Source: Candidatus Omnitrophota bacterium
GTDB lineage: Bacteria; Omnitrophota; Gorgyraeia; Aquiviventales; Aquiviventaceae
Assembly: GCA_016206565.1 (NCBI GenBank)
Contig: JACQRG010000061.1
Coordinates: 1-39,350 of the forward strand
DNA: 39,350 nucleotides
Reading direction: 5' to 3'
Every line of letters starts with the position of its first letter. Position 1 is the first letter of the stretch. The translations under genes were made by a program, and so were the position numbers. The notes under the pieces were generated by a model. The model had not been told where the DNA came from. It searched no databases and was given only the letters and a program-made list of their open reading frames with translations. This document shows positions 8,421 to 16,819 of this stretch, one piece after another.

Positions 8421-8421
<1 letters not shown>
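7123..8421 (+). CDS. M16 (insulinase/processing-peptidase) zinc metallopeptidase
   Basis: A 432-residue single-chain M16 peptidase of the bacterial YmxG / mitochondrial processing peptidase beta type. The inverted zinc motif HFVEH is at residues 55-59. EREVILEEI supplies the distal Glu ligand, and GGNMSSRLFREVREKRGLVYEI carries the conserved substrate-binding region of the C-terminal half. No signal peptide is visible, so a cytoplasmic role in degrading or trimming peptides is likely. ATG 7123 is the only ATG that leaves the N-terminal strand intact; it overlaps ruvX by 26 bases. The next start shares the last base of its stop. Confidence 0.93.
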
Positions 8422-9077
<656 letters not shown>

Positions 9078-9084
9078 GGCAGGG

Positions 9085-10521
9085 ATGGCGATTCGGTTCG
9101 GCACGGAAGGCTGGCGGGCGATCATGGCGGAGGAATTCACCGTGGAGAACGTGCGCCGGGTCACGCAGGCGATCGCCGAGCACGTGCGGCGCCCCCGGCC
9201 CGCCAGCCGGGGCGGGCGCGCGCGGGTGACGGTAGCCGTCGGGCATGACACGCGGTTCTTGTCGGACCGGTTCGCCCAGGCGGTCTGCGAGGTGCTGGCC
9301 GGCAACGGCATCCGCGCCCTGCTCACGGACCGGGCGGTGCCGACGTGCGCGGTCAGCCGCTACGTGGTGGCGAACCGCCTGCCGGCCGGGGTGGTCGTCA
9401 CCGCCAGCCACAACCCGGGCATCTACAACGGCCTGAAGATCAAGGAGGCGTTCGGCGGGTCGGCCACCACCGAGACCGTGGCGTCGGTGGAGCGGCGCAT
9501 CAGCCGCGCCAAGCCGGTGTCGCTGCCCATGGAGGAGGCGCTGGCGCGGGGCCTGATCCAGCGCGTCGCGATGCTGCCGACCTTCCTGCAGGGCATCCGC
9601 CGCTTCGTGGACGTGGCGGCCATCCGGCGCTCGCCGTTTCGCGTGGTCGTGGATTCGATGCACGGCACCGGGGCTCGCCTCATCGAGGGGCTGCTGCGCG
9701 GCGGCCGATGCCGGGTGAGCACGCTGCACGCGGACCCGGACCCGCTCTTCGGCGGCCATGCCCCGGAGCCGATCCACGCCAACCTGAAGGAGTTAAGCCT
9801 CGCCGTCAAGCGCAGCCGCGCACACGTAGGGATCGCCAACGACGGCGACGCGGACCGCATCGGCTTGGTGGGGCCCGGCGGGGCCTGGGTCAACCCGGGG
9901 CAGGTGATGTGCGTGGTCCTCTGGCACCTCGTGCGCACGCGCAAAGTGCTCGGCGCGGTCGTCAAGACCGTCTCCAACACCATGATGATTGACCGGATGG
10001 CCCAGGCGCTGGACCTGCGGCTTGTCGAGGTGCCGGTGGGCTTCAAGCACGTCGCCAAGCTCATGCTCAAGGGCGACGTGCTCATCGGCGGGGAGGAGTC
10101 CGGCGGCATCGGGGTCAAAGGCTACCTGCCGGAGCGCGACGGCATCCTCAACGGCCTGCTCGTCCTGGAGGCCATGGCGATGCGCGGCCAGCCGCTGGGG
10201 GCGATCTTAGCCGAGCTGGAGCGCGAGTTCGGCCGCTGGGCCTACGCCCGGCGGGACCTGCATCTGGACACGCCGCGCGTGGAGCGGCTCTTCCGGCGCC
10301 TGGCCGGCGCAGCACCCGACCGGATGGCCGGCCAGCCGGTGGCGCGGGTCAACCGGCTCGACGGGGTCAAGCTCATCGCCCGGGACGAGAGCTGGCTGCT
10401 CTTCCGCCGCTCCGGCACCGAGCCGATCGTGCGCATCTACGCGGAGAGCCCCCGGGCGCGCCGCGTGGGACGGCTGCTGGATTTCGGCGTGCAGCTGGCC
10501 AGGGACGGCCGCGGCGCCTGA
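9085..10521 (+). CDS. Phosphoglucomutase / phosphomannomutase family protein
   Basis: A 478-residue alpha-D-phosphohexomutase. In order: GTEGWRAIMAEEFT at the N-terminus; VVVTASHNPGIYNG with the phosphoserine that relays phosphate (about residue 111); NDGDADRIGLVG, the Mg-binding loop; GGEESGGIGVKGYLPERDG, the sugar-specificity loop; and RRSGTEPIVRIYAES, the phosphate-binding loop. It could act on glucose or mannose phosphates; the nearby guanylyltransferase favours a role in mannose-1-phosphate supply, but this is inference. It does not look like GlmM. ATG 9085 is preceded by GAGGAG at a workable distance; only seven bases separate it from rpe. Confidence 0.92.
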   Translation: MAIRFGTEGWRAIMAEEFTVENVRRVTQAIAEHVRRPRPASRGGRARVTVAVGHDTRFLSDRFAQAVCEVLAGNGIRALLTDRAVPTCAVSRYVVANRLPAGVVVTASHNPGIYNGLKIKEAFGGSATTETVASVERRISRAKPVSLPMEEALARGLIQRVAMLPTFLQGIRRFVDVAAIRRSPFRVVVDSMHGTGARLIEGLLRGGRCRVSTLHADPDPLFGGHAPEPIHANLKELSLAVKRSRAHVGIANDGDADRIGLVGPGGAWVNPGQVMCVVLWHLVRTRKVLGAVVKTVSNTMMIDRMAQALDLRLVEVPVGFKHVAKLMLKGDVLIGGEESGGIGVKGYLPERDGILNGLLVLEAMAMRGQPLGAILAELEREFGRWAYARRDLHLDTPRVERLFRRLAGAAPDRMAGQPVARVNRLDGVKLIARDESWLLFRRSGTEPIVRIYAESPRARRVGRLLDFGVQLARDGRGA

Positions 10522-10533
10522 GCCGTCCCGCGC

Positions 10534-12327
10534 ATGGAACGCGAGCAGCTGCGCAACTTCTGCATCGTGGCGCACATTGACCACGGCAAATCCACCCTCG
10601 CCGACCGCCTCCTGCAGCTGACCGGGGCGGTGGACGCGCGCAAGTTCCGCGACCAGGTCCTCGACGACATGGAGCTGGAGCGCGAGCGCGGCATCACCAT
10701 CAAGGCCACGGCGGTGCGGCTGCCGTACACCGCCGCCGACGGCCGCGCCTACGTCCTGAACCTCATTGACACGCCGGGCCACGTGGATTTCTCCTTCGAG
10801 GTGACGAAGAGCCTGCAGGCCTGCGAGGGCACCCTGCTCGTCGTGGACGCGACGCAGGGGGTCGAGGCGCAGACCGTCGCCAACTACCAGCTGGCCAAGG
10901 ACCGCGGCCTGGCCGTCCTGCCGGTCATCAACAAGGTGGACCTGCCCAACGCCCAGCCGCAGCGCGTGGCCCAGGAGATCGCGCGGCTGCTGGGGCAGGA
11001 GGGCCCGTGCATCAGCGAGGTCAGCGCCAAGGAGGGGCGCGGCGTGCCCGCGCTGCTGGAGCGCATCGTGCGCGAGATCCCGCCTCCGCGCGGGGACGCC
11101 GCCGGGCCGCTGGCCGGGCTCATCTTCGACTCGGTCTACGATCCCTACAAGGGCGTGATGGTCTTCATCCGGATCGTCGAGGGCACCGTCCGGCCCGGCC
11201 TGCCGGTGGTGCTGATGTCCTGCGGCGCGCGCTTCGTGGTGCAGGAGCTGGGCGTCTTCACCCCGCGGCCCGAGGTGGTGGCACAGCTGCAGGCCGGCGA
11301 GGTCGGGTATTTCACCGCGAACATCCGCGACCCGCATGACGTCACGGCCGGCGACACGGTGACCGAGGCCGCCCGCCCGGCGCCCAAGCCCTTGCCGGGC
11401 TTCACCCGCCTGAAGCCCATGGTCTTCGCCGCCATCTTCCCGGCGCGGACCCAGGATTTGACCGCGCTGCGCGCCGCGATGGAAAAATTCGCCCTCACCG
11501 ATGCCGCGTTCCAGTTCGAGCCGGAGCAGTCCGACGCGCTGGGGCAGGGCTTCCGGTGCGGCTTTTTGGGGCTGCTGCACATGGAAATCGTGCAGGAGCG
11601 GCTCGAGCGGGAATACGACGTCTCGCTGGTCCTGACGACGCCCAGCGTCGTCTTCCAGGTGACCACGCACGCCGGCAAGACGCTCGAGGTGCACCGGCCG
11701 CACGACCTGCCCGAGCTCTCCACCATCCGCAGCGTGGCCGAGCCCTTCGTCCGGGCGGTGATCCTCTGCCCGGCCGAGAGCGTGGGGGCGCTCATGGACC
11801 TGGCGGTGCAGAAGCGCGGCGTGTACCGCTCCACGGAGTACCTGAGCGAAACCCGCGTCAAGCTCGTCTTCGAGCTGCCGTTGGGCGAGATCCTGGTGGA
11901 CTTCTACGACCGGCTCAAGTCGCTGACGCGCGGCTACGGCTCCTTCGATTACGAGTTCCTCGGCTACCGCGAGGCGCAGCTCGTGCGCCTGGACATCCTG
12001 CTCAACGGGCGCATCTGCGAGCCGCTCTCCTCGATCGTCTCGAAGGCGCACGCCTACGAGAAGGGCAAGATGCTGGTCGAGCACCTCAAGACGCTCATCC
12101 CCCGCCAGCTCTTCGAGGTGGTCATCCAGGCGGCGGTCGGCCGGCACGTCATCGCGCGCGAGAGCGTCCGGCCCTTGGCCAAGAACGTCACCGGCAAGTG
12201 CTATGGCGGCGACATCACCCGCAAGCGCAAGCTCTGGGAGCGCCAGCGGGAAGGGAAGAAGCGCATGAAGCAGTTCGGCAACGTCGAGATCCCCCAGGAG
12301 GCGTTCCTGGCGGTGCTCAAGATCTGA
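10534..12327 (+). CDS. lepA: Elongation factor 4 (back-translocating GTPase)
   Basis: A 597-residue translational GTPase of normal length. G1 is IVAHIDHGKSTL, followed by ERERGITIKA (switch I), DTPGHVDF (G3), NKVDLPNA (G4) and SAKEG (G5). The C-terminal LepA-specific region includes YGSFDYEF, then KNVTGKCYGGDITRKRKL and KKRMKQFGNVEIPQEAFLAVL. LepA binds stalled ribosomes and assists biogenesis of the small subunit. There is no visible Shine-Dalgarno site before ATG 10534. It shares one base with lepB (TGATG), reproducing the lepA-lepB pairing known from many bacteria. Confidence 0.98.
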   Translation: MEREQLRNFCIVAHIDHGKSTLADRLLQLTGAVDARKFRDQVLDDMELERERGITIKATAVRLPYTAADGRAYVLNLIDTPGHVDFSFEVTKSLQACEGTLLVVDATQGVEAQTVANYQLAKDRGLAVLPVINKVDLPNAQPQRVAQEIARLLGQEGPCISEVSAKEGRGVPALLERIVREIPPPRGDAAGPLAGLIFDSVYDPYKGVMVFIRIVEGTVRPGLPVVLMSCGARFVVQELGVFTPRPEVVAQLQAGEVGYFTANIRDPHDVTAGDTVTEAARPAPKPLPGFTRLKPMVFAAIFPARTQDLTALRAAMEKFALTDAAFQFEPEQSDALGQGFRCGFLGLLHMEIVQERLEREYDVSLVLTTPSVVFQVTTHAGKTLEVHRPHDLPELSTIRSVAEPFVRAVILCPAESVGALMDLAVQKRGVYRSTEYLSETRVKLVFELPLGEILVDFYDRLKSLTRGYGSFDYEFLGYREAQLVRLDILLNGRICEPLSSIVSKAHAYEKGKMLVEHLKTLIPRQLFEVVIQAAVGRHVIARESVRPLAKNVTGKCYGGDITRKRKLWERQREGKKRMKQFGNVEIPQEAFLAVLKI

Positions 12328-12887
12328 TGCCCGCCGCCCCGCCGCCCGCTCGTCCCGCGCGCCCGGCCTGGCGGGAGCACCTGGAGTCGTTCCTCTGGGC
12401 CGGCATCCTGGCGCTGGCGATTCGGACCTTCATCATGGCGCCGTTCAAGATCCCGTCCGGCTCCATGCGGCCCACCCTCCTCGAGGGCGATCGGATTTTG
12501 GTGAACAAGTTCCTCTACCGCTTCCGCCCGCCCGCGCGGGGGGACATCATCGTCTTCCGCTACCCGCTGGACCCCAAGCGGCCGTTCATCAAGCGCCTGG
12601 CCGCCGCCGGGGGGCAGCGGGTGCGCATCCATGACGGCAAGATCCTGGTGGACGGCCAGCCGGCCGACGAGGCCGCGGTCTTCCGCGAGAACCACTACTT
12701 CAACCAGGGACCGTACGGCCAGGATGGGGAGCCGCTGCAGGTGCCCCCGGAGAGCCTCTACGTGCTGGGGGATAACTCCGCCTCCTCCCATGACAGCCGG
12801 TTCTGGGGCTTCGTGCCCCGGCGCCAGCTCATCGGCAAGGCCATGTGCATCTTCTGGCCCCCCCACCGCATCCGGGTCCTGAAGTAG
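12327..12887 (+). CDS. lepB: Signal peptidase I
   Basis: A 186-residue inner-membrane protease that removes Sec signal peptides. A single hydrophobic anchor (about 22-37, SFLWAGILALAIRTFI) precedes the catalytic Ser46 in PSGSMRPTL. The general base Lys89 is in PFIKRLAA, and YVLGDNSASSHDSRFWG is the family's C-terminal box. The short, one-anchor form resembles Gram-positive and many non-proteobacterial enzymes. This is the last gene of the trpB-to-lepB run; a new promoter starts six bases after its stop. I see no hairpin terminator behind it. Confidence 0.96.
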   Translation: MPAAPPPARPARPAWREHLESFLWAGILALAIRTFIMAPFKIPSGSMRPTLLEGDRILVNKFLYRFRPPARGDIIVFRYPLDPKRPFIKRLAAAGGQRVRIHDGKILVDGQPADEAAVFRENHYFNQGPYGQDGEPLQVPPESLYVLGDNSASSHDSRFWGFVPRRQLIGKAMCIFWPPHRIRVLK

Positions 12888-12892
12888 GGGAA

Positions 12893-12921
12893 TTGCGCCG
12901 GCCCGGGCTTCGTGCTAGACT
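12893..12921 (+). promoter_or_regulatory. Promoter of the lipoprotein-pgsA-der-plsY unit
   Basis: TTGCGC (12893-12898), 17-base spacer, TAGACT (12916-12921). Expected start is about 12928, giving a leader of about 60 bases with a canonical AGGAGG (12974-12979) before ATG 12989. The TTGCGC -35 box recurs at the gspA promoter and, as TTGCGT, at 20857. Confidence 0.7.
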
Positions 12922-12988
12922 AGACATGCACGTCCCTCAGTGAAACCGCAGTCGTCAACAGCATGCAGACAGCAGGAGGGGGTTACAG

Positions 12989-13366
12989 ATGAAGCAGATG
13001 AGTGTCATGTTGGTCATCGCCGGCCTGGCCATGGCCGGCTGCGAGGCCGTCGGCACGGCGGCGCAGAAGAAGTCCGTGCAGGGCGGGTTGCTCGGCTCAG
13101 CGCTGGGCGCCGGGGCCGGGGCGATCATCGGCAACCAGACCGGCCGCGCCGGCGAAGGGGCGGCCATTGGTGCTGGGCTCGGCGCGCTGGGCGGGGCGCT
13201 GGTCGGCAACGCCATGGAAGAGCAGGCGCAGGCGGCACAGTCGCAGGCCACCCCGGTGGCGACCGGCAAGACCAAGTTCTGCCCGGTCGGCGGGGAGCTC
13301 TACGGCGAGGACATGAAGTACTGCCCGAACCACGGCGTGGAGCTGCGCTATAAAGACCAGCCTTGA
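12989..13366 (+). CDS. Glycine-zipper lipoprotein with degenerate zinc-ribbon tail
   Basis: A 125-residue predicted lipoprotein. The signal peptide ends in the lipobox LAMAGC (lipidated Cys18). Residues about 32-75 are a glycine-zipper segment (GGLLGSALGAGAGAIIGNQTG, then GAAIGAGLGALGGALVGNAM), typical of small outer-membrane-associated proteins. After a Gln/Ala linker, the last 30 residues read KFCPVGGELY and KYCPNHGVEL. This has the layout of a double zinc ribbon (KFCPxCGxEL twice) in which the second Cys of each knuckle has become Gly or His. A strong AGGAGG precedes the ATG. Function unknown; a role in envelope structure is inferred. Confidence 0.85.
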   Translation: MKQMSVMLVIAGLAMAGCEAVGTAAQKKSVQGGLLGSALGAGAGAIIGNQTGRAGEGAAIGAGLGALGGALVGNAMEEQAQAAQSQATPVATGKTKFCPVGGELYGEDMKYCPNHGVELRYKDQP

Positions 13367-13369
13367 TCC

Positions 13370-13912
13370 TTGAGCCTCGCCAACCAGATCTCCATCTTCC
13401 GGCTGCTGCTTGCCCCGGCCATCGTCGCCTGCCTGCTCTACTACAGCCCGCAGCGCGATGACCTGCGCTTTCTCGCCCTGGGCCTCTTCGTCGTGGGGAT
13501 GGCCTCGGACGCGCTCGACGGGTTCTTCGCCCGCGTGAAGCGCCAGCAGACCGAGCTGGGCACGCTGCTGGACCCGATCGCGGATAAGGCGCTCATCCTG
13601 GGCACCTTGATTAGCTGCTCCACCATCCAGGGGCTGCCGGCCTGGATGCGCGTGCCGGCGTGGTTCAACCTCCTCGTGATCAGCCGGGACGTGCTCCTGG
13701 TGGCCGGCAGCGTCGTCCTCTTCGCCATGCAGGGCCGCTGGCACGTGCGCCCCAGCCCGCTGGGCAAAGGCACGACCGTCGCCCAGATGCTCGTCATCCC
13801 GACGGTCCTGCTGGGGCTGCCGGTGAAGGAGCCGCTCATCCTGCTCGCAGCGGCGCTGACCGCGCTCTCCGCCGCGTCTTACATCCGGATGGGTGTCAAG
13901 GCCCTCGGCTGA
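13370..13912 (+). CDS. pgsA: CDP-alcohol phosphatidyltransferase (PgsA-like)
   Basis: A 180-residue polytopic membrane enzyme. The family signature DG..AR........G...D...D is complete: SDALDGFFARVKRQQTELG then TLLDPIADK (about residues 44-71). The opening NQISIFRLLLAPA matches phosphatidylglycerophosphate synthases, which join glycerol-3-phosphate to CDP-diacylglycerol. Another polar head group cannot be excluded. The start is TTG 13370, three bases after the lipoprotein stop; no ATG or GTG lies near the conserved N-terminus. plsY two genes downstream supports a phospholipid-synthesis context. Confidence 0.85.
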   Translation: MSLANQISIFRLLLAPAIVACLLYYSPQRDDLRFLALGLFVVGMASDALDGFFARVKRQQTELGTLLDPIADKALILGTLISCSTIQGLPAWMRVPAWFNLLVISRDVLLVAGSVVLFAMQGRWHVRPSPLGKGTTVAQMLVIPTVLLGLPVKEPLILLAAALTALSAASYIRMGVKALG

Positions 13913-13930
13913 TCGCCGCGCGGCATCGCC

Positions 13931-15241
13931 ATGGCGCTGCCCCTCCTTGCCATCGTCGGCCGGCCCAACGTCGGCAAATCCACCCTGTTTAACCGCCTGC
14001 TCGGCCGCCGGATCGCCGTGGTGGCACCCCAGCGGGGGACCACGCGGGACCGCGTCTACGGGCGGCTGCAGTGGCGGGGCAAGGACTTCCGGATGGTGGA
14101 CATGGGCGGCATGGAGTTCGGCCGCCAGGAGGGCCTGGCCGCGGCGATCCAGCGCCACGTGGGGCGCGCCTTGGCGGAGGCCGATGAGGTCCTGTTTCTG
14201 TGCGACGCGCAGGAGGGGGTCGTGCCGGTGGACGAGATGATCGCCGAGCGCCTGCGCACGACCGGCAAGCCGGTCCTGCTGGTCGTCAACAAGGCGGACC
14301 GGGGGCCGGCCGTGCCGCCGGAGTTTTACCGCCTCGGTTTCACGCCCATCATGGCGGTGTCCGCCCTGCACGGGCTGGGGACCGGCGACCTGCTGGACCG
14401 CGTGGTGCAGCGGCTGCCGGCGCGCCCCGGGGCGGCGGACGCTGAGGCGGCCTACGTCGTCGCCATCCTGGGCCGGCCCAACGTCGGCAAATCCTCGCTG
14501 CTCAATGCGCTGCTCAAGGAGGAGCGCATGATCGTCAGCGAGGCGCCGGGCACCACCCGGGACGCCGTGGAGACGCGGCTGCAGGTCAACGCAGAAGCGG
14601 TCGCCCTCGTGGACACGGCGGGGCTGAAGCACAAGCGCAAGGTCAAGAGCCCGGTGGAAGTCTTCTCCATGGCGCGCAGCGTGGAAGCCCTGCGCCGCTG
14701 CGACGTCGCGCTGGTGGTGCTGGACGCCGCGCAATCCATCGCGCGCGACGACCGCCGCCTCATCGCGAAGGTGTGCGAGACCGGTAAGCCGCTGATGCTG
14801 CTGGCCAACAAATGGGACCTGGTGCGCAGCGGCAGCGAAGTGCGCCTGAAGGCCGCGACCGCGCGGCAGGTGCCGATGGCCGCGTTCGCGCCGGTCCTCG
14901 CCGTCTCGGCTAAGACCGGGTTCCAGGTGGGCCGCATCCTGCCGGCGGCGCGCCGCATGGCGCAAGCCATGCGGCGGGGGCTCTCGCCGCAGGAGTGCCT
15001 TGCCCTCGTGCAGCCGGCCTGGCAGACCGCGCATCCGGTGCCCCGTCTTCGGGGCCGGGCCATGCGCCTGACCGGGGCGCGCTGGCTGGCCGGCCCGCCG
15101 CCGCGCATCGAGCTGGCCATCGCGCCGCGCGGTCCGCTGCCGCGCACGCTGCTGCAGTACCTCACCGGCCGCTGCCACGCCAGCATCAAGCTGGCCGGCA
15201 TTCCGGTGCGCGTCATCACCGCCGGAGCCCCGCAGGGCTGA
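13931..15241 (+). CDS. der: Ribosome-assembly GTPase Der (EngA)
   Basis: A 436-residue protein with two tandem GTPase domains and a C-terminal KH-like domain. Domain 1: GRPNVGKSTLFN, VVNKADR. Domain 2: GRPNVGKSSLLN, DTAGLKHKRKV, LANKWDLV. Der acts in late 50S subunit assembly. Small deviations: the G3 box of domain 1 is DMGG where DTGG is usual. The segment after the second-domain strand reads QSIARDDRR rather than the usual EGITEQD. All nucleotide-contacting motifs remain. The C-terminus (ASIKLAGIPVRVI) is intact. ATG 13931 lies 18 bases after the previous stop, and plsY starts on its stop codon. Confidence 0.95.
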   Translation: MALPLLAIVGRPNVGKSTLFNRLLGRRIAVVAPQRGTTRDRVYGRLQWRGKDFRMVDMGGMEFGRQEGLAAAIQRHVGRALAEADEVLFLCDAQEGVVPVDEMIAERLRTTGKPVLLVVNKADRGPAVPPEFYRLGFTPIMAVSALHGLGTGDLLDRVVQRLPARPGAADAEAAYVVAILGRPNVGKSSLLNALLKEERMIVSEAPGTTRDAVETRLQVNAEAVALVDTAGLKHKRKVKSPVEVFSMARSVEALRRCDVALVVLDAAQSIARDDRRLIAKVCETGKPLMLLANKWDLVRSGSEVRLKAATARQVPMAAFAPVLAVSAKTGFQVGRILPAARRMAQAMRRGLSPQECLALVQPAWQTAHPVPRLRGRAMRLTGARWLAGPPPRIELAIAPRGPLPRTLLQYLTGRCHASIKLAGIPVRVITAGAPQG

Positions 15242-15870
15242 TGAGCGAGCTGGCCTTGGCCCTGCTGGCGGCCTACCTGATCGGCTCGGTCCCCACCGGG
15301 TTCCTGCTGGTGCGCTGGCGATCCGGCGTTGACGTGCGCACGGTGGGCAGCGGCAATATCGGCGCAACAAACGTCGCGCGCGCCGCCGGCAAAGGCATCG
15401 GGCTGCTCGTCCTGCTCTTGGACCTCGGCAAGGGGCTGCTGGCGGTGCGGCTGGTCGCGCCCTGGCTTGTCCCGCAGCTCGCCCTCACCGGCCAGCTGGC
15501 CTGCGGGCTCTGGGCCGTGCTGGGGCATAGCGTTCCGGTGTGGCTGAGGTTCCGAGGCGGGAAGGGCGTGGCTACCACGATCGGCGTGCTGCTCGGTGCC
15601 ATGCCGCTGGTCGCGGCCCTCTGTCTTGGCGTGTGGCTGGCCTGCTTCGTCATCTGGCGCTATGTCTCCGTCGCGTCCCTGGCCGCCGCCCTCACGCTAC
15701 CGCTGGCCCAGCTGGCACTCAGCCAGCAGCCCATCCAGGTCCTGCTGGGGTCCTGCCTGACCCTGCTGATCTGGGCGCGTCACCGCGCCAATCTCGAGCG
15801 GCTCCTCCAGGGCACCGAGCACCGCATGCGTTTCGGCGCGCCGTCGAGCAGCCGCCACAGCCCGTCTTGA
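15241..15870 (+). CDS. plsY: Glycerol-3-phosphate acyltransferase PlsY
   Basis: A 209-residue integral membrane acyltransferase that uses acyl-phosphate to acylate glycerol-3-phosphate. It starts YLIGSVPTGFLLVRW and has VGSGNIGATNVARAAG (the first catalytic loop) and FRGGKGVATTIGVLLG (second loop), with about five hydrophobic segments. The start is in a TGATG overlap with der. The last dozen residues are Ser/Arg-rich and poorly conserved. Part of its stop region overlaps the -35 box of the next promoter. Confidence 0.93.
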   Translation: MSELALALLAAYLIGSVPTGFLLVRWRSGVDVRTVGSGNIGATNVARAAGKGIGLLVLLLDLGKGLLAVRLVAPWLVPQLALTGQLACGLWAVLGHSVPVWLRFRGGKGVATTIGVLLGAMPLVAALCLGVWLACFVIWRYVSVASLAAALTLPLAQLALSQQPIQVLLGSCLTLLIWARHRANLERLLQGTEHRMRFGAPSSSRHSPS

Positions 15871-15895
15871 CCTCGGCGCCTTCTTCGCGTACAAT
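15867..15895 (+). promoter_or_regulatory. Promoter of the SPOR-nnrE-aroB unit
   Basis: TTGACC (15867-15872), 17-base spacer, TACAAT (15890-15895). The predicted start lies at about 15902, only some four bases before ATG 15906, with no Shine-Dalgarno site, implying a nearly leaderless mRNA. Confidence 0.82.
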
Positions 15896-15905
15896 ACCTG
15901 CGCTC

Positions 15906-16493
15906 ATGCATCCGCAGGCATCAGCGGGCCAGCTGGAGTTTTTTGATTTGGCGAACGCTCCGACGCGGCGGCCCCCTCGCTACCACAGCATCGGGTCGCT
16001 GGCGCTGCGGTTGCGCCATGACCAGCTCATCGTGGCGGCCATCGGCGGGCTCATCAGCCTCACCGTCGTGTTTGCGGCCGGGGTCGAGCGCGGCAAGGCC
16101 CTCGTGCGCTCCGAGCAGCACGCGCTGGTCGTGAAAGAGCGGCAGGCTCTCCCACCGCCTGCGCCGGCTGCTGCGCCCGGCAAGACGCAAGCGCCGTCGC
16201 AGCCGCCCAGCCAGCCGGCCTCGGCACCCGCGTTGCAGAAGGCGAAGGCTGCGCCGGCCAAGCTGGCGGCGACGTCGTCAAGCTTTGCGGTCCAGGTGCT
16301 GACGGCCAAGCAGCTGCCGCGGGCCAAGGCGGAGTTGAGCCGCCTGCAGTCGCGCGGCGAGAAAGCCTTCCTCGTGATGCGCGAGGGCCAGACCCGCGTG
16401 TTCGTCGGGCCGTTCCCGTCCAAGGCGAACGCGCTGGAAAAGGTGACGCAGTTGAAACCGCGATATGAGGATTGCTTTGTGAGGACCCTGTAG
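15906..16493 (+). CDS. SPOR-domain membrane protein
   Basis: A 195-residue protein with an N-terminal cytoplasmic tail of about 40 residues and one membrane segment (about 41-60, LIVAAIGGLISLTVVFAAGV). A Pro/Ala/Gln/Lys-rich linker follows, then a C-terminal SPOR fold (about 123-195: FAVQVLTAKQLPRAKAELS to TRVFVGPFPSKANALEKV). SPOR domains bind glycan strands of peptidoglycan lacking stem peptides, often at division sites. Topology (N-in, SPOR domain outside) is inferred from the single anchor. The start has no ribosome binding site and lies right behind a strong -10 box. Confidence 0.88.
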   Translation: MHPQASAGQLEFFDLANAPTRRPPRYHSIGSLALRLRHDQLIVAAIGGLISLTVVFAAGVERGKALVRSEQHALVVKERQALPPPAPAAAPGKTQAPSQPPSQPASAPALQKAKAAPAKLAATSSSFAVQVLTAKQLPRAKAELSRLQSRGEKAFLVMREGQTRVFVGPFPSKANALEKVTQLKPRYEDCFVRTL

Positions 16494-16496
16494 CCC

Positions 16497-16811
16497 ATGT
16501 CCGTCCATACGTCCTTGCGTTCCAGCGGAGCCACCGATACCGCGCGCAGCGTGCTCAAGCGCCATGAGCGGGTGCGCCGCCTCATGGAGCAGGGCAAGTG
16601 GCAAGCGGGCGATTCGGTCCTGGGCCTGCCAAAGCTCAAGCAGATCAAGGTGAGGATCCGCAAGGCGGCGGCGGCCAAGGAAAAGACCGAGGGCACGGCT
16701 GAAGCGGCGGCGACCGAGGGTGCTGCGCCGGCCGCCGGGGCGGGGACTGCGAGCGCCAAGCCGTCCGCCGCCAAGCCAGCCGCCACGAAGTCGGCGGGCA
16801 AGCCCGCCTAG
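16497..16811 (+). CDS. Small basic protein of the Verrucomicrobia/Chlamydiae type
   Basis: A 104-residue basic protein. Its first 60 residues (SVHTSLRS, VLKRHERVRRLMEQGKW, GDSVLGLPKLKQIKVRIRK) match what I recall of the TIGR04137-like small basic proteins of the PVC bacteria and relatives, which are normally near 50-65 residues. The remaining 45 residues are a low-complexity Ala/Lys/Glu/Pro tail. The core is of unknown function; the basic charge suggests RNA or ribosome contact, which is inference. It follows the SPOR gene by three bases. It is one of the better phylogenetic markers in the window. Confidence 0.72.
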   Translation: MSVHTSLRSSGATDTARSVLKRHERVRRLMEQGKWQAGDSVLGLPKLKQIKVRIRKAAAAKEKTEGTAEAAATEGAAPAAGAGTASAKPSAAKPAATKSAGKPA

Positions 16812-16819
16812 TTCCCACG

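Noticed and set aside
10207..12147. Long open frame of 646 codons on the minus strand opposite lepA
   Set aside because: lepA on the plus strand has every GTPase and LepA motif. The antisense product is His/Arg/Gln-rich without known motifs, as expected from stop-poor GC-rich DNA.
13097..15370. Minus-strand open frame of 757 codons opposite pgsA and der
   Set aside because: It spans several verified plus-strand genes and has the composition of an antisense shadow; no domain is recognisable.
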